Origin: Corynebacterium callunae DSM 20147
Lineage (GTDB): Bacteria; Actinomycetota; Actinomycetes; Mycobacteriales; Mycobacteriaceae
Reading direction: 5' to 3'
Length of the DNA stretch: 64,000 nucleotides
Assembly (NCBI RefSeq): GCF_000344785.1
Contig: NC_020553.1
Span: 21,024 to 85,023 of the forward strand
The notes under the pieces were generated by a model. That model searched no databases, was not told where the DNA came from, and saw only the letters and a program-made list of their open reading frames with translations. The translations under genes and the position numbers were made by a program. Below are positions 8,572 to 17,700 of this stretch, piece after piece (position 1 is the stretch's first letter; every line of letters starts with the position of its first letter).

Positions 8572-8644
8572 GCGTATAACATGGCTGCATAACAAAGTCC
8601 TTGTCATTACACATGGAAATTACAAAGATTGGTGCATTTTTCAA

Positions 8645-9736
8645 ATGAGCGCTCTCGAAACAGAACTGGAAACGGCACGCAGAACCATTCATACAGATGG
8701 TTATCCAATGAGTATCGGGGAACTCACTAATCTCTACCGGGATGGTGAACTTATAATCCGCCCTCAATTCCAGCGCCTATTCCGCTGGGATGATGCTCAG
8801 AAGGCACGGTTAATCGAAAGCATCCTTATCGGGATTCCCCTTCCGTCGATTTTTGTAGCTCAGGATGCAGGCGGTAGGTGGGAGCTTGTGGATGGTTTGC
8901 AGAGAGTGAGTACCCTTCTGCAGCTCCAAGGACTGCTCAACGTTGAAGAATTCCCTCCGCTCGTATTGACAGGGACGAAATATTTGCCATCTCTGGACGG
9001 CACTGTTTGGGATTCGGATGGTCAGCCTTCTTTAACTTCTGCGCAGAGGCTTGACATCAAACGCTCGAAAATGGATGTCAAAATTGTGCAGCGAGGATCC
9101 GATCCCAAGACAAAGTTTGATCTTTTCCAGCGCCTAAACTCTTTTGGTTCTAAGCTCTCGAATCAAGAGATACGAAACGCCCAGCTGGTAGGAGTCTCTC
9201 CTGATTTCGTCGAGTGGTTGGGGGAACTTGCCCACCACGATTCATTTGTTACTCTGTTGCGATTGCCTGAGAATGATAAATCTAAGAAGTACGACGAGGA
9301 ACTTGTACTCCGTTTCCTTTTCCTATATTCGAAGTCAGATGAAGAGATTGGCAAGATCCGTAACTTCCAAGATGAGCTAGAAGAATTTGCAGTCGACTTT
9401 GCGTTGTCTTTTCCTTATGGAGACAAAACACTAGTTGGACAGATTTTTAAGAAAACATTCGACCAACTTCTGGCCGCTGATGAAGATATCCTTCGGCGTT
9501 GGGATCCTGAAAAGAAAAAATTCGCTGGTGGATTCCTGAATACGTCTTTCGAAGCAATCGCTATTAGCCTCGCAAATCTGATCAAGGAAGGCGTACCTAC
9601 TCAGACCGATTTACGGCAAGCTGTGATCGAATTTTGGAACCGACCGGAAATGACCAAGAAGTTCGCCACTGGGAAATCCACAGAAGCTCGTATACGGCTT
9701 ATGGTGCCCATGGGGCGCGAGATTCTCAGGGCATAA
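8645..9736 (+). CDS. DUF262 (GmrSD N-domain / ParB-like) protein
   Basis: This 363-residue protein carries the DUF262 core near its start: SIGELTNLYRDGELIIRPQFQRLFRWDDAQKARLIESIL, then GIPLPSIFV and WELVDGLQRVSTL. In this family the DGxQR motif resembles the ParB/sulfiredoxin fold and in GmrS it hydrolyses nucleotides. The frame is open back into the IS6 copy, but the ATG at 8645 begins the conserved part. The next gene starts within its stop codon (TAATG), so the two are one translational unit. DUF262 proteins occur in phage-defence genes such as type IV restriction enzymes. As a separate protein with a HEPN partner its target is unknown. Confidence 0.75.
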   Translation: MSALETELETARRTIHTDGYPMSIGELTNLYRDGELIIRPQFQRLFRWDDAQKARLIESILIGIPLPSIFVAQDAGGRWELVDGLQRVSTLLQLQGLLNVEEFPPLVLTGTKYLPSLDGTVWDSDGQPSLTSAQRLDIKRSKMDVKIVQRGSDPKTKFDLFQRLNSFGSKLSNQEIRNAQLVGVSPDFVEWLGELAHHDSFVTLLRLPENDKSKKYDEELVLRFLFLYSKSDEEIGKIRNFQDELEEFAVDFALSFPYGDKTLVGQIFKKTFDQLLAADEDILRRWDPEKKKFAGGFLNTSFEAIAISLANLIKEGVPTQTDLRQAVIEFWNRPEMTKKFATGKSTEARIRLMVPMGREILRA

Positions 9737-10398
9737 TGCCAAAAATCTATACCGTCGAGGAATTAGACGACAAGATTTCTAACGAGACAGGTTGGCGGAA
9801 GAAGGAGCTCACCACGTCTCTGAAGCTAGTGCAGCAATCCGCGAATGCCCAAAATATCAATTTGCGGTCGGGAATTCTTCTCCTCTATGCACATTGGGAA
9901 GGTTGGGTTAAGCAAATCGCTCAGCTCTACATTCGGTATGTCAATACGCAGAGCCCGACCTATGAAAAACTCAGTGCGGCCTTCCTCGGTAATGCGCTTA
10001 AAACAAGAATTTCTTTGATCGAACAGGCATCCACGCCAGGTGTTCATAATGAGTTCGCTTCATTCCTGCGGGAAGGTCTTGCTCAAAAGGCCTTTCTCTC
10101 CGAGGATCTTGTTCAAACTCAGAGCAATCTCTCTTCGAAAGTCTTTCTCGACGTGGTGGAACGCTTGGGTTTACCTCAACGTCCCGAATATTCAACTCGG
10201 GCCAACTTGATCGATGAAAAGCTTGTTGATCGGCGGAATACAATCGCGCATGGAAAGTTTCTAGCTCTTGAGGTTGGGGATTTCCTACCACTTCAGAAGG
10301 ACGTCTTAGATCTCCTTGAGATCTTCACCGATGATGTGCGGAATGCTGCTTCCACCAGGGCGTACCTGGCGGATCCTGGGTGGCCCGTATCTCGTTGA
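9736..10398 (+). CDS. HEPN-domain protein (MAE_28990/MAE_18760-like)
   Basis: This 220-residue helical protein starts at 9736, overlapping the previous stop by one base. It has LLYAHWEGWVKQIAQLYIRYV near residue 55 and the HEPN RNase-type signature RRNTIAHG (R-x4-6-H) near residue 170. HEPN proteins are usually RNA-cutting toxins or effectors of abortive infection. The MAE_28990 type is, to my knowledge, often found with DUF262 proteins. The pair is therefore read as a toxin/effector with its sensor or regulator. The family assignment is good; the role is inferred from context. Confidence 0.65.
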   Translation: MPKIYTVEELDDKISNETGWRKKELTTSLKLVQQSANAQNINLRSGILLLYAHWEGWVKQIAQLYIRYVNTQSPTYEKLSAAFLGNALKTRISLIEQASTPGVHNEFASFLREGLAQKAFLSEDLVQTQSNLSSKVFLDVVERLGLPQRPEYSTRANLIDEKLVDRRNTIAHGKFLALEVGDFLPLQKDVLDLLEIFTDDVRNAASTRAYLADPGWPVSR

Positions 10399-10562
10399 TT
10401 TAAGGCCTGTTACGAAAGTCGTCACTCACTCTTGAGCACGGCAGTTTTCCTCTTCTTCAGCCCCAGGATTCAGCGGTCGTTGCAACCAGCACCAGTTTCA
10501 TTACTGCGAAAAGCGACATTAGTTACAGTCCCACTTCCATATACCCATATGGATATATGAAT

Positions 10563-10598
10563 ATATAGGCTCATGGGCATATGTCCATGAGCCTATAT
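10563..10598. repeat. 36-bp palindrome with CATATG core
   Basis: Two 18-base arms built around GGCTCATGG and CCATGAGCC meet at a CATATG core, with one mismatched pair. The palindrome overlaps the last codons of the DnaQ-like gene and lies between convergent genes, so it could act as a bidirectional terminator. The CATATG core is shared with other palindromes around parA and in the right arm, which favours a protein-binding site. Confidence 0.55.
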
Positions 10599-11312
10599 CC
10601 TAGGCTGTGGGGCGGCGCAAGAGAGTCCCCATCTAGCAGCATGGCTCCCATCAAATGTGGGGGCTTTTTTGCTGATCTTGCGGCTAATGATTGGGAGCTT
10701 GATTCCAAACATGGCTCGCAACATAGCTCCGGTTGCGGTAGCGTCACCAATTGCTGCGTGTGCCTGTTGATTCTTTAGCCCGTAGTGCTTGAGCAAAGCA
10801 GGAAGATTATGAGGACCTTGGGGCAGCACCTGCCTAGCAAGATCAATGGAATCCACGAACGCGAAGAATACGTCTGTGCTGTCTTTGCCGTTGGGGTCAA
10901 TGCGGTTAACTTCTGCTTCGAGCATTTTTGCATCAAAGGGCGCGTTGTGGGCAATGAGTACTTGGCCATGAATGAAGCGCGCAAACTCGGTGTAAATTTC
11001 AGCAAACCGTGGGGCAGTAGCAACATCGCCATTGGTAATGCCGTGGATTTTAGCGTTGGTGATCTTTTTGCCGTCCGGATTAAGGAGGGTGTGCCAGCGG
11101 TCTACTTCGCGGAATTGATTGTCGAATCGAACAGCCGCAAGTTCAATGATGCGATCGTAGCGTTTGTTGAGACCGGTGGTTTCCGTGTCGATCACGGCGA
11201 AGACTGGTGCGCCAGCTTCGCCTTCGGGAATGAGGTTTCTGACAAGGTTTTTTATAGACGGCATACATTTCAGTGTAAAGCGTAAGTGGGACATGGGCAT
11301 TTTCTTTTCCAC
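10593..11312 (-). CDS. DnaQ-like DEDDh 3'-5' exonuclease
   Basis: The product is about 239 residues. Exo I is FAVIDTETTGL (about residue 40), Exo II is LIAHNAPFDAKML (about 120) and Exo III is HAAIGDATATG (about 190, with the DEDDh His and Asp). DnaQ-type exonucleases remove nucleotides from 3' ends, as the proofreading subunit of DNA polymerase III does. A stand-alone plasmid copy may serve plasmid replication or repair of transferred strands. The start is uncertain: GTG at 11312, ATG at 11300 or ATG at 11261 are possible. The gene is divergent from parA, with CATATG-type repeats in the shared upstream region. Confidence 0.8.
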   Translation of the reverse strand: MEKKMPMSHLRFTLKCMPSIKNLVRNLIPEGEAGAPVFAVIDTETTGLNKRYDRIIELAAVRFDNQFREVDRWHTLLNPDGKKITNAKIHGITNGDVATAPRFAEIYTEFARFIHGQVLIAHNAPFDAKMLEAEVNRIDPNGKDSTDVFFAFVDSIDLARQVLPQGPHNLPALLKHYGLKNQQAHAAIGDATATGAMLRAMFGIKLPIISRKISKKAPTFDGSHAARWGLSCAAPQPRI

Positions 11313-11468
11313 GAATACGTGCCCACTACCAATAAATGTTCATATGGCTATATGGTTGTATAGTCATACACTTTAGCTGGTAAAACAGATAATCATTAGC
11401 AATATAGTGGACACTATACCCACTATGGCCATATACCTATATGGGCATTGCATGATATGCTAATTTTC
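11313..11468. promoter_or_regulatory. dnaQ-like/parA divergent control region with CATATG repeats
   Basis: The gap contains CATATGGCTATATGG (from 11341) and CCATATACCTATATGGGCATTGCATGATATG (11426-11461, in part). These are variants of the palindromes at 10563, 12370 and 56582. Their placement before parA and before the exonuclease gene suggests operator sites used by a partition or regulatory protein. Confidence 0.4.
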
Positions 11469-12080
11469 ATGGCGCACATCATCTCCATCATCCAAACCAA
11501 GGGTGGAACGGGAAAGACAACGACAACAATGATGCTGGGATTTGCTCTATCAAGTCTTGGCGACCGCGTTCTTGTTCTTGACGCGGATAAACAACGATCT
11601 GCCAGTGATTGGGCTGCGGCAGTGGAAAAAGATATGCCATTTCCCACCATATCCACTCCCACGGATCGCACATTAAAAACTACGGTTAACCGCTCCAATA
11701 ATGATGACTACGACTTCATACTTATCGATACACCTCCGGGAAGTAACAGCATCGTTGAATCGGCTTCCACTTGTGCAGATCTCGTTCTCATTCCTTCCGG
11801 CGTCTCTCCCTTGGACATGGAGCGAACTCAAGCAACTCTTGATTCTTTTGAGGGGACAGAAACTCCCATTGCCGTTGTCTTAGTCAATGTAGATAAGCGT
11901 GAAAAGTTACTAACCAAAGCTCAAGCAAGTCTGACGGCCCATACGCGCGCAGCTCTTGCCGATACGATCATCCCCACCCGAAGCGCAACACGCCGCGTAG
12001 GCTACACCATTCCCAACATTACAACGAAGCCCCTCCAGGAATGGTTAGACCTTGCCAAAGAACTCAAAGAAGCATTTTAG
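11469..12080 (+). CDS. parA: ParA-family partition ATPase
   Basis: This 203-residue protein starts MAHIISIIQT and has the deviant Walker A KGGTGKTT (about residues 10-17), Walker A' VLDADKQRSASDW (about 40) and Walker B FILIDTPPGS (about 80). It is short, without an N-terminal DNA-binding domain, as in type Ib plasmid ParA proteins. These ATPases spread on the nucleoid and move plasmid copies apart, together with a small centromere-binding partner and a centromere. The partner gene follows eight bases after the stop. An upstream ATG at 11448 is in frame but lies in the palindromic control region. Confidence 0.9.
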   Translation: MAHIISIIQTKGGTGKTTTTMMLGFALSSLGDRVLVLDADKQRSASDWAAAVEKDMPFPTISTPTDRTLKTTVNRSNNDDYDFILIDTPPGSNSIVESASTCADLVLIPSGVSPLDMERTQATLDSFEGTETPIAVVLVNVDKREKLLTKAQASLTAHTRAALADTIIPTRSATRRVGYTIPNITTKPLQEWLDLAKELKEAF

Positions 12081-12088
12081 GAGAATTA

Positions 12089-12367
12089 ATGCCCATCGGT
12101 AGTGCCACTGAAAAAGCAAATCAAGCTGCAACCTCCTCCACGCAAAAATCCGCTAAAAAAGCCCTCACGGACGCTAACACCTCGACTTCTACTCAGTCTA
12201 AGAAAGTGGCTCCGCTTGCAGGTTTTGAGCAGCGCGCCGCCACACTGCGGTTGTACGTGAAGAATAAAGAGCTGCTCAAGGACGCTAAATTGGCTGCATT
12301 GGAAGACGATACAAGCTTGTCCCAACTCTGGGAGGAGTGGGCAATAGAATGGCTGAAAAATAGATAG
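12089..12367 (+). CDS. small ParB-like partition partner
   Basis: This 92-residue product has a Lys/Ser/Thr-rich flexible N-terminus and a C-terminal part (AATLRLYVKNKELLKDAKLAALEDDTSLSQLWEEW) that fits a ribbon-helix-helix fold (strand, helix, turn, helix). Type Ib ParA proteins work with small ribbon-helix-helix partners that bind centromere repeats and stimulate the ATPase through the N-terminus. AGGAGAATTA gives a strong ribosome site at the ATG at 12089. The perfect 36-bp palindrome just behind the gene is a candidate binding site. It has no sequence similarity to classic ParB. Confidence 0.7.
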   Translation: MPIGSATEKANQAATSSTQKSAKKALTDANTSTSTQSKKVAPLAGFEQRAATLRLYVKNKELLKDAKLAALEDDTSLSQLWEEWAIEWLKNR

Positions 12368-12369
12368 TT

Positions 12370-12405
12370 ATATAGACATATGTTCATATGAACATATGTC
12401 TATAT
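12370..12405. repeat. 36-bp perfect palindrome, candidate centromere or operator
   Basis: The arms read ATATAGACATATGTTCAT and its exact complement, joined at 12387/12388. The palindrome lies three bases behind the stop of the ParB-like gene and resembles the CATATG-core palindromes at 10563, 11426, 56582 and in the right-arm leaders. It is not followed by a T-run, which argues against a terminator on the + strand. Confidence 0.6.
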
Positions 12406-12527
12406 GGCCACATATTCATAAAATGGTATTCTAACTACACATAGAGAAGGTCGGGCGCTGCGCCAACAGCCCCGACCACGACCCCACCCATTTGACGACT
12501 ACTAAGACGATCCAGAAGTGAGGATTT

Positions 12528-13508
12528 ATGTCCAATTATACCCCCAGAAATCAGCCTGGCCACAACCACGGAGAAACATCTGCGGAGGCTGAACTTCAAG
12601 CACGACTCGCTGAGATTGAAGCAGGATTTCTAGACCCTTATACCTTTACTTCTCGCACTCTTATTCAGGCGACTTTTCCACACAGTAAGCGGGAAGAACG
12701 AGAAGTAGTTCTCGCCAACGGCAATGTGATTGTGACAATGTATTCATCCAAGGGATTGCCTTATGGCGTTTATCCCCGGTTGATCATGTGCTGGCTGACC
12801 CGTGAAGCTATTCGACGTCGAGACCTGCCCATGAATGAAGCACGCGTTATCCCGCTGGGTTCTTCCTTGTCTCAGTTCATGCGAGAAGTAGGAATTGGTG
12901 CAGCCTCTGGAGGCAAAGAAGGAAACATTCATCGACTCCACCACCAACTCACGGCGTTGTTTTCCACCTTCATTACTGTCACCACCAATGACACAACTGA
13001 TGTAGAGGATATGCCACGGTCATTTCAGCGAATCGACAACACTGTCGTCGCTGATTCCTCAAAGTTGTGGTGGGACCCCAAACACCCTGATCAACTTGGG
13101 TTACAAGATTCATCAGTGACCCTGAGTGAAAACTTCTACCGGGATCTCGTTTCCGCTGCTGTCCCGTTGAATGTGTCCATGTTGCGGCAAATCCGTCGGT
13201 CACCACTAGCCATTGATCTTTATTGTTGGTTAACTTACCGCCTGAGTTATCACAGGGGAGTGACCGTGGTGGCATGGGAGCAGCTACGTGCCCAATTTGG
13301 AGCCGGATACCCAGATACAACCAGAGGCCGTCGAAATTGGAAGATAAAAGTGACAGCTGCTCTAAGGAAAGTGATGGATGCTTGGCCGGAAGCGTCTGTC
13401 TCAGTTGTAGACAACGGACTGATGTTAAAACCGGGTGCTCCTTCTGTGGCAAAAAATCAACAACGCGAGTTGAAGAAGTGCGACACCACTGAGGACAATC
13501 CTTTCTAG
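12528..13508 (+). CDS. repA: iteron-plasmid replication initiator RepA (RepA_C family)
   Basis: This 326-residue protein fits the RepA_C type of plasmid initiators: KGLPYGVYPRLIMCWLTREAIRR (about residues 78-100), SLSQFMREVGI (about 120), NLTALFSTFI-like and RSPLAIDLYCWLTYRLSYH (about 226), then GRRNWKIKVTAALRKV. Such initiators are paired winged-helix proteins that bind iterons and open the origin. Eight iterons begin 65 bp behind the gene, which settles the assignment. It begins at an ATG at 12528 with GTGAGGA upstream and is preceded by parA and its partner. This is one of two replicases in the window. Confidence 0.88.
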   Translation: MSNYTPRNQPGHNHGETSAEAELQARLAEIEAGFLDPYTFTSRTLIQATFPHSKREEREVVLANGNVIVTMYSSKGLPYGVYPRLIMCWLTREAIRRRDLPMNEARVIPLGSSLSQFMREVGIGAASGGKEGNIHRLHHQLTALFSTFITVTTNDTTDVEDMPRSFQRIDNTVVADSSKLWWDPKHPDQLGLQDSSVTLSENFYRDLVSAAVPLNVSMLRQIRRSPLAIDLYCWLTYRLSYHRGVTVVAWEQLRAQFGAGYPDTTRGRRNWKIKVTAALRKVMDAWPEASVSVVDNGLMLKPGAPSVAKNQQRELKKCDTTEDNPF

Positions 13509-13526
13509 GATTGTTTTCTCGCAATC

Positions 13527-13558
13527 GCCCGTGGGGGAGTGATCTTCACGGGCTTTTT
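13527..13558 (+). terminator. intrinsic terminator of repA
   Basis: GCCCGTG pairs with CACGGGC across a 13-base loop and is followed by five T residues. It lies 18 bases behind the repA stop and just before the iterons, so it insulates the origin from repA transcription. Confidence 0.75.
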
Positions 13559-13572
13559 CATTTCTGAATGTA

Positions 13573-13742
13573 CGCATGTTCGGTAGCGCTTTCACGCATG
13601 TTCGGTAGCGCTTTCACGCATGTTCGGTAGCGCTTTCACGCATGTTCGGTAGCGCTTTCACGCATGTTCGGTAGCGCTTTCACGCATGTTCGGTAGCGCT
13701 TTCACGCATGTTCGGTAGCGCTTTCACGCATGTTCGGTAGCG
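13573..13742 (+). repeat. oriV: iteron array, replication origin (oriV)
   Basis: Seven perfect tandem 22-bp units (CGCATGTTCGGTAGCGCTTT plus CA) and a 16-base eighth unit run head to tail. The 22-bp period equals two helical turns, so initiator molecules would line up on one face. The position directly behind repA and its terminator is the classic layout of an iteron origin. The adjacent downstream region (13743-13860) has CTCTACC-type repeats and AT-rich flanks. Confidence 0.92.
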
Positions 13743-13859
13743 CATACTATGTCATATCTCCAGGTGGGGGCATGTTTTCGTGCGTTCCCCTGTAGGCCCT
13801 TTAGGGCCTCTACCACCTCTACCTCAACCTCTACGCACACTTGTCACACCACACTGAAT

Positions 13860-14039
13860 CTAGGAAGAGGTACGGGTGATGATGATGTCGAGGTAGTCAC
13901 AACCGAAGACAGCAGCAGCGAGGTCGGCCAGCATTCTGTCGTCAGGACTGTGTGGAAGTCTGCTAATGAGCTGGGCGGCGAGCTCTGTAGGCGTTTCTGC
14001 AATGAAAATATCGGAGTCGCAGTCAAGAATGATCGTCAT
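13860..14039 (-). CDS. small acidic hypothetical protein next to oriV
   Basis: This 59-residue product (MTIILDCDSDIFIAETPTEL ... DDRMLADLAAAVFG) starts at the ATG at 14039; an in-frame TTG at 14048 has a better-placed GGA. Composition is protein-like and acidic, and it is the most plausible of the overlapping short frames here. It reads towards the iterons. Its place between the origin and a ribbon-helix-helix gene suggests copy control, without direct proof. Function unknown. Confidence 0.4.
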   Translation of the reverse strand: MTIILDCDSDIFIAETPTELAAQLISRLPHSPDDRMLADLAAAVFGCDYLDIIITRTSS

Positions 14040-14112
14040 AACACCCAAGTTTTCCTGATTTTTTCAAGGGCTGCTCAACTTTTTTACCACCTCCAACGCG
14101 TTCTTACCGTGA

Positions 14113-14142
14113 AACACCTAGCGTGCTAGCACGCTAGGTGTT
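14113..14142. promoter_or_regulatory. 30-bp perfect palindrome, operator
   Basis: AACACCTAGCGTGCT and its exact complement meet at 14127/14128. It lies 42 bp before the ribbon-helix-helix gene and between divergent small genes. A dyad of this size at a promoter fits an autoregulatory operator. No T-run follows on the + strand, so a terminator is less likely. Confidence 0.55.
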
Positions 14143-14184
14143 AGGATATAAATATATAGTTAAATATTTGAGTTCAGGAGTGAG

Positions 14185-14364
14185 ATGACCGCACACGAAA
14201 TTTATGTTGTTCAACTCAATACCCGCATTGCCCACCCATACAAAAAACTACTCGCAGAACAATCGCATGCCACGGGAAAAACGATCCGAGCACTTATTGA
14301 AGAAGCGCTCGCCGCCCACTATGGGCTACCTGAGGAACTGCAAGACAATGAGGATGCACCATGA
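14185..14364 (+). CDS. ribbon-helix-helix-type small DNA-binding protein
   Basis: This 59-residue product starts at the ATG at 14185 with CAGGAG upstream. The order of a short strand (YVVQLNTRIA), a helix (YKKLLAEQSHATGK) and a second helix (TIRALIEEALAAHYGL) is that of CopG/Arc-type repressors, which bind palindromes as dimers. The 30-bp palindrome upstream is the natural target. It overlaps the next gene by four bases (ATGA). It may repress this four-gene unit, which leads into the giant methylase-helicase gene. The fold call rests on pattern only. Confidence 0.6.
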   Translation: MTAHEIYVVQLNTRIAHPYKKLLAEQSHATGKTIRALIEEALAAHYGLPEELQDNEDAP

Positions 14365-14669
14365 ACGCAGACATGCTTGACCCTATCTTTCAAGGCGGTT
14401 TAATCATTGCCGGCCTCATTGGTTTGTGGCGCGGTCGCGGGGTAGGGTCCAAAATTCGAATTGGTCTTGCCTGGGCATTTTTATGGGTGATCATCTACTG
14501 GCCATTGATGTTTATGGGTGGCCTCTACGGCGGTATGGCAGAAAAATACGACAATCTTGTCAGCAATGAACCTGCCCCTATTAACACCTGGCCGACCGAC
14601 ATGCCTGCAGATGAGGGCATTGTTGGCTACTCCGACTTGTCCAACGGAGAAGGTGCTTTCATTCCCTAA
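14361..14669 (+). CDS. small membrane protein
   Basis: This 102-residue product has two hydrophobic segments (GGLIIAGLIGLW near residue 11 and IGLAWAFLWVIIYWPLMFMGGLYGG near residue 34) and an acidic, proline-rich tail. It overlaps the ribbon-helix-helix gene by four bases and lies 77 bp before the DarB-like gene in the same direction. No family is recognised. Co-transcription suggests a role in plasmid maintenance or entry. Confidence 0.55.
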   Translation: MNADMLDPIFQGGLIIAGLIGLWRGRGVGSKIRIGLAWAFLWVIIYWPLMFMGGLYGGMAEKYDNLVSNEPAPINTWPTDMPADEGIVGYSDLSNGEGAFIP

Positions 14670-14746
14670 ACAAAATAAGTACCTGCTATATATCCACTAG
14701 CATTGATCGAAATAATCATACGACCACAAGCTAAGGGTGTGGGCAT

Positions 14747-17700
14747 ATGGCACGACGACGTAAAAATGCAATATCAGAAAATCAATTAAACCTTTTTGAT
14801 CTTTTAGGAGACGTCGATGATTCTGGAATCGGACGTAACGAGCACATACAAGGCGTACAAGCCACAAGCGCCTCAGGAGGAGATAACAGCACTGTTCGAG
14901 GAAATTCGGGAGGTCGAACTACACCGGAGGTCGTACTGGGAGGAAGAACTGAAGAAAGCCTGGATGAAGGCCAATCGGGGGGAGCAGCCGGGCTTTCTGG
15001 AGACCTTGGCGATTCTGGACCAGGCGGCTCAACACGCGGAGATGCAGGTTCGAGGCGAGTATCTAGAGCCTCTGACACAGCAGATCGTGCAGCAACAGCT
15101 GGAGAACGAGGAAGCCGAGGAGACAGCCAAGACGGAGAGGTCTCATCAGGAGGCGTTGGCCGATCCGGATCTGTGGTGGCAGGAACCGTGGAGGATTCAG
15201 CCCAGCGACGACGCGAAGGATCTGGCCGAATGGCTGTGGCCGGAGTCGACCACGACATTCGCGATACTCGCGGACAATCTCTTGACTCTGAGACAACTTC
15301 ACGATCTTCCTCTTCCATGGCAGTTCCTGGACGGGATCGTAGATACCAGCGACCCGTTGTATCAGGAGCTGACGACGCAGATCGCGGCAGCGGAGATTCG
15401 CAGCAACAACCTCAAGGCACAGCGCCAGGAGAACATCAGCAGGTATCGCCAGCAGCAGAATCAGCAGTAAGTAGAAATACTCGGGAAAGAATTCACCGTA
15501 ACCTCGCTGTTCTTGACACTCTCCACGAGATTGGCGACAGTACCGACGCCACCAACGGACAACGTGACATTCTCAACCAGTGGCAGTCCTGGGGTGCCTT
15601 GGCAGAAGTCTTTGACAGTCGCAGCGATACCTTTGCCACAGAACGCGACCGCCTCCGCGACTTGCTCAGCAGCGACGAATACGCCGCTGCGCGTCGTACT
15701 ATTACGACTGCATTTTTCACGAATGACGACATCACCACAGCAATGTGGGGTGTGCTCGAAGATGCAGGCCTATCTGCTGGCACAGTGCTAGAACCAGGCT
15801 GCGGCAAAGGCGATTTCATTCGCCACACCCCAGCAAATAATCACACAGTCGGCGTGGAGCTTGATCCTACGACCGCGCGGATTGCCTCACTTCTTCACCC
15901 CTCAGCACAGATTCGGGCGGAAAGCTTCACCGACACATCCATTGCAGATGACACATTCACAGCTGCCATCGGCAACGTCCCCTTTGGTCAAAGTGTGCCG
16001 TGGGATAAGGTTCATAACACCCAAGGGTTATCACTGCATAACTACATGATTTCAAAGTCAATTGACTTAACGAAACCAGGTGGATATGTCGCTGTTGTCA
16101 CCTCCACTTTTACCGCAGATAGCACGGGCAAAAATGGCTTCGGGCCACGAGAAGCACTCACTGACCGTGCCGATTTCATCACTGGTGTGCGCTTACCCTC
16201 CGGAAAAAACGGTGCTTTTGCTGATTATGCTGGCACCGAAGCGGGCACTGATATTCTCATCTTCCGTGTCCGTGACCAAGGCCAACAGCCTACAGAGCGC
16301 ACTGATCGGTTCCTAGAAACTACCTCCATCACCATTGACGATAAAGACATTGTCATTAATGGGTTCTTTGCCGATCACCCAGACCATATTCTCGGCCGAG
16401 CACATATCACCAGTGCTCGCTTTGGCCAGCAATTACGTGTTGACCGCGACGACAGCCAGCCTTTGGGTGAGCTAATTCGTCAGCGTTTAAGCACAGATAT
16501 TATCGAGGCGAAAAACGCAGGTTATGGGCTTACAGCCGATACGAATGTAGCTGAGGCAGTAAACGTGTCAGGCTTGGTTGATACTGCTGCCGCAGAATCA
16601 CACGGTGTTTTAGGCACCGTGCGCTATGAGCACACTGATGATGGATTGCGCTTTGAGCAGCTTCGTACTGATAGCGAACAGGGCACACAGTGGGTCGAGG
16701 TGGCACCAGCGAAGAAATATGCCCAGGAATGGGCAGATATTATTGATCTTCGTGACACCACCACAGCGTTATTTACTGCGTGCCGCGATAATGCCACAGA
16801 CGATATTGCAGCACTTCGTGCGCGGTTAAATGAGCAATACGACGCTTATATTGAGACCTATGGTGCGCTCAATAGGGGAGAGCTAAAGAAACCACGTGTT
16901 CCAAGCGCTGCCCAGATTGAGAAAAAGTTTGCACAGCTAGAAACTGCGTGGCGTAAAGATAATGCCGTTTTTGACCGTCCTTTTGAAGGCGATCTACCCA
17001 GCACTGTGAAAGATGATCTGCTTGATCAAGCACGCCAACCCCAAGGCAGTGTCCAAACAATCCGTCGGCATTTAGCCGGTGCATTGGCAGAAGATCCTTT
17101 CCTTACGCCGCTGCGATCTATTGAGGATTACAACGAGGACACTCAAGTAGCGACAAAGGGGCCGTTGTTCTCCCGTAACCCGATTCGCACAGTCGTTGAT
17201 CCTGACACTGCAGAATCAGTCAGTGATGCTGTCACCCTGATTCATCACTCAGATCAAGCCATAACACTTGAATCGCTTACCCAGCTGCTGCCTGATCACA
17301 GTGAAGAAGATGTCGAACGTGAACTCAATGAGCAGCAATTAGCATTCCGCGATCCAGCTCAACCTGATTTGTGGATTCCTGCTCCCACGTACCTTTCTGG
17401 TGCTGTGCGCACCAAGCTTAGGCAGGCACAACAAGCACGCGAACATGACAATCGTTTCAGCGTCAATGAACGTGCATTGCAGCAGGTACAGCCCGCCCCG
17501 ATCACTGAGGGCATCACGATGAATATCGGTGCAACATGGATTCCAGAGGACATCTATGTTGATTTTATTGCCGATACCCTGCACATTCCTGAGCACAAAC
17601 GCTATGGCATCAAAGTGGCGCACGCCGCCGACTCCTGGCATGTCACCGTCCCTAAATGGTGGACTGGTCAAGATGAAGCCAACCTAAAACATGGTGTGGC

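Noticed and set aside
13573..13742. CRISPR array or centromere repeats
   Set aside because: The 22-bp units are directly tandem without spacers and lie behind a RepA_C-type gene, which fits iterons.
14782..15318. Long minus-strand open frame (178 residues, Pro/Ser-rich) opposite the nested gene
   Set aside because: It has no ribosome site and is Pro/Ser/Arg-rich as expected from the complement of the GC-rich overlapping frames.
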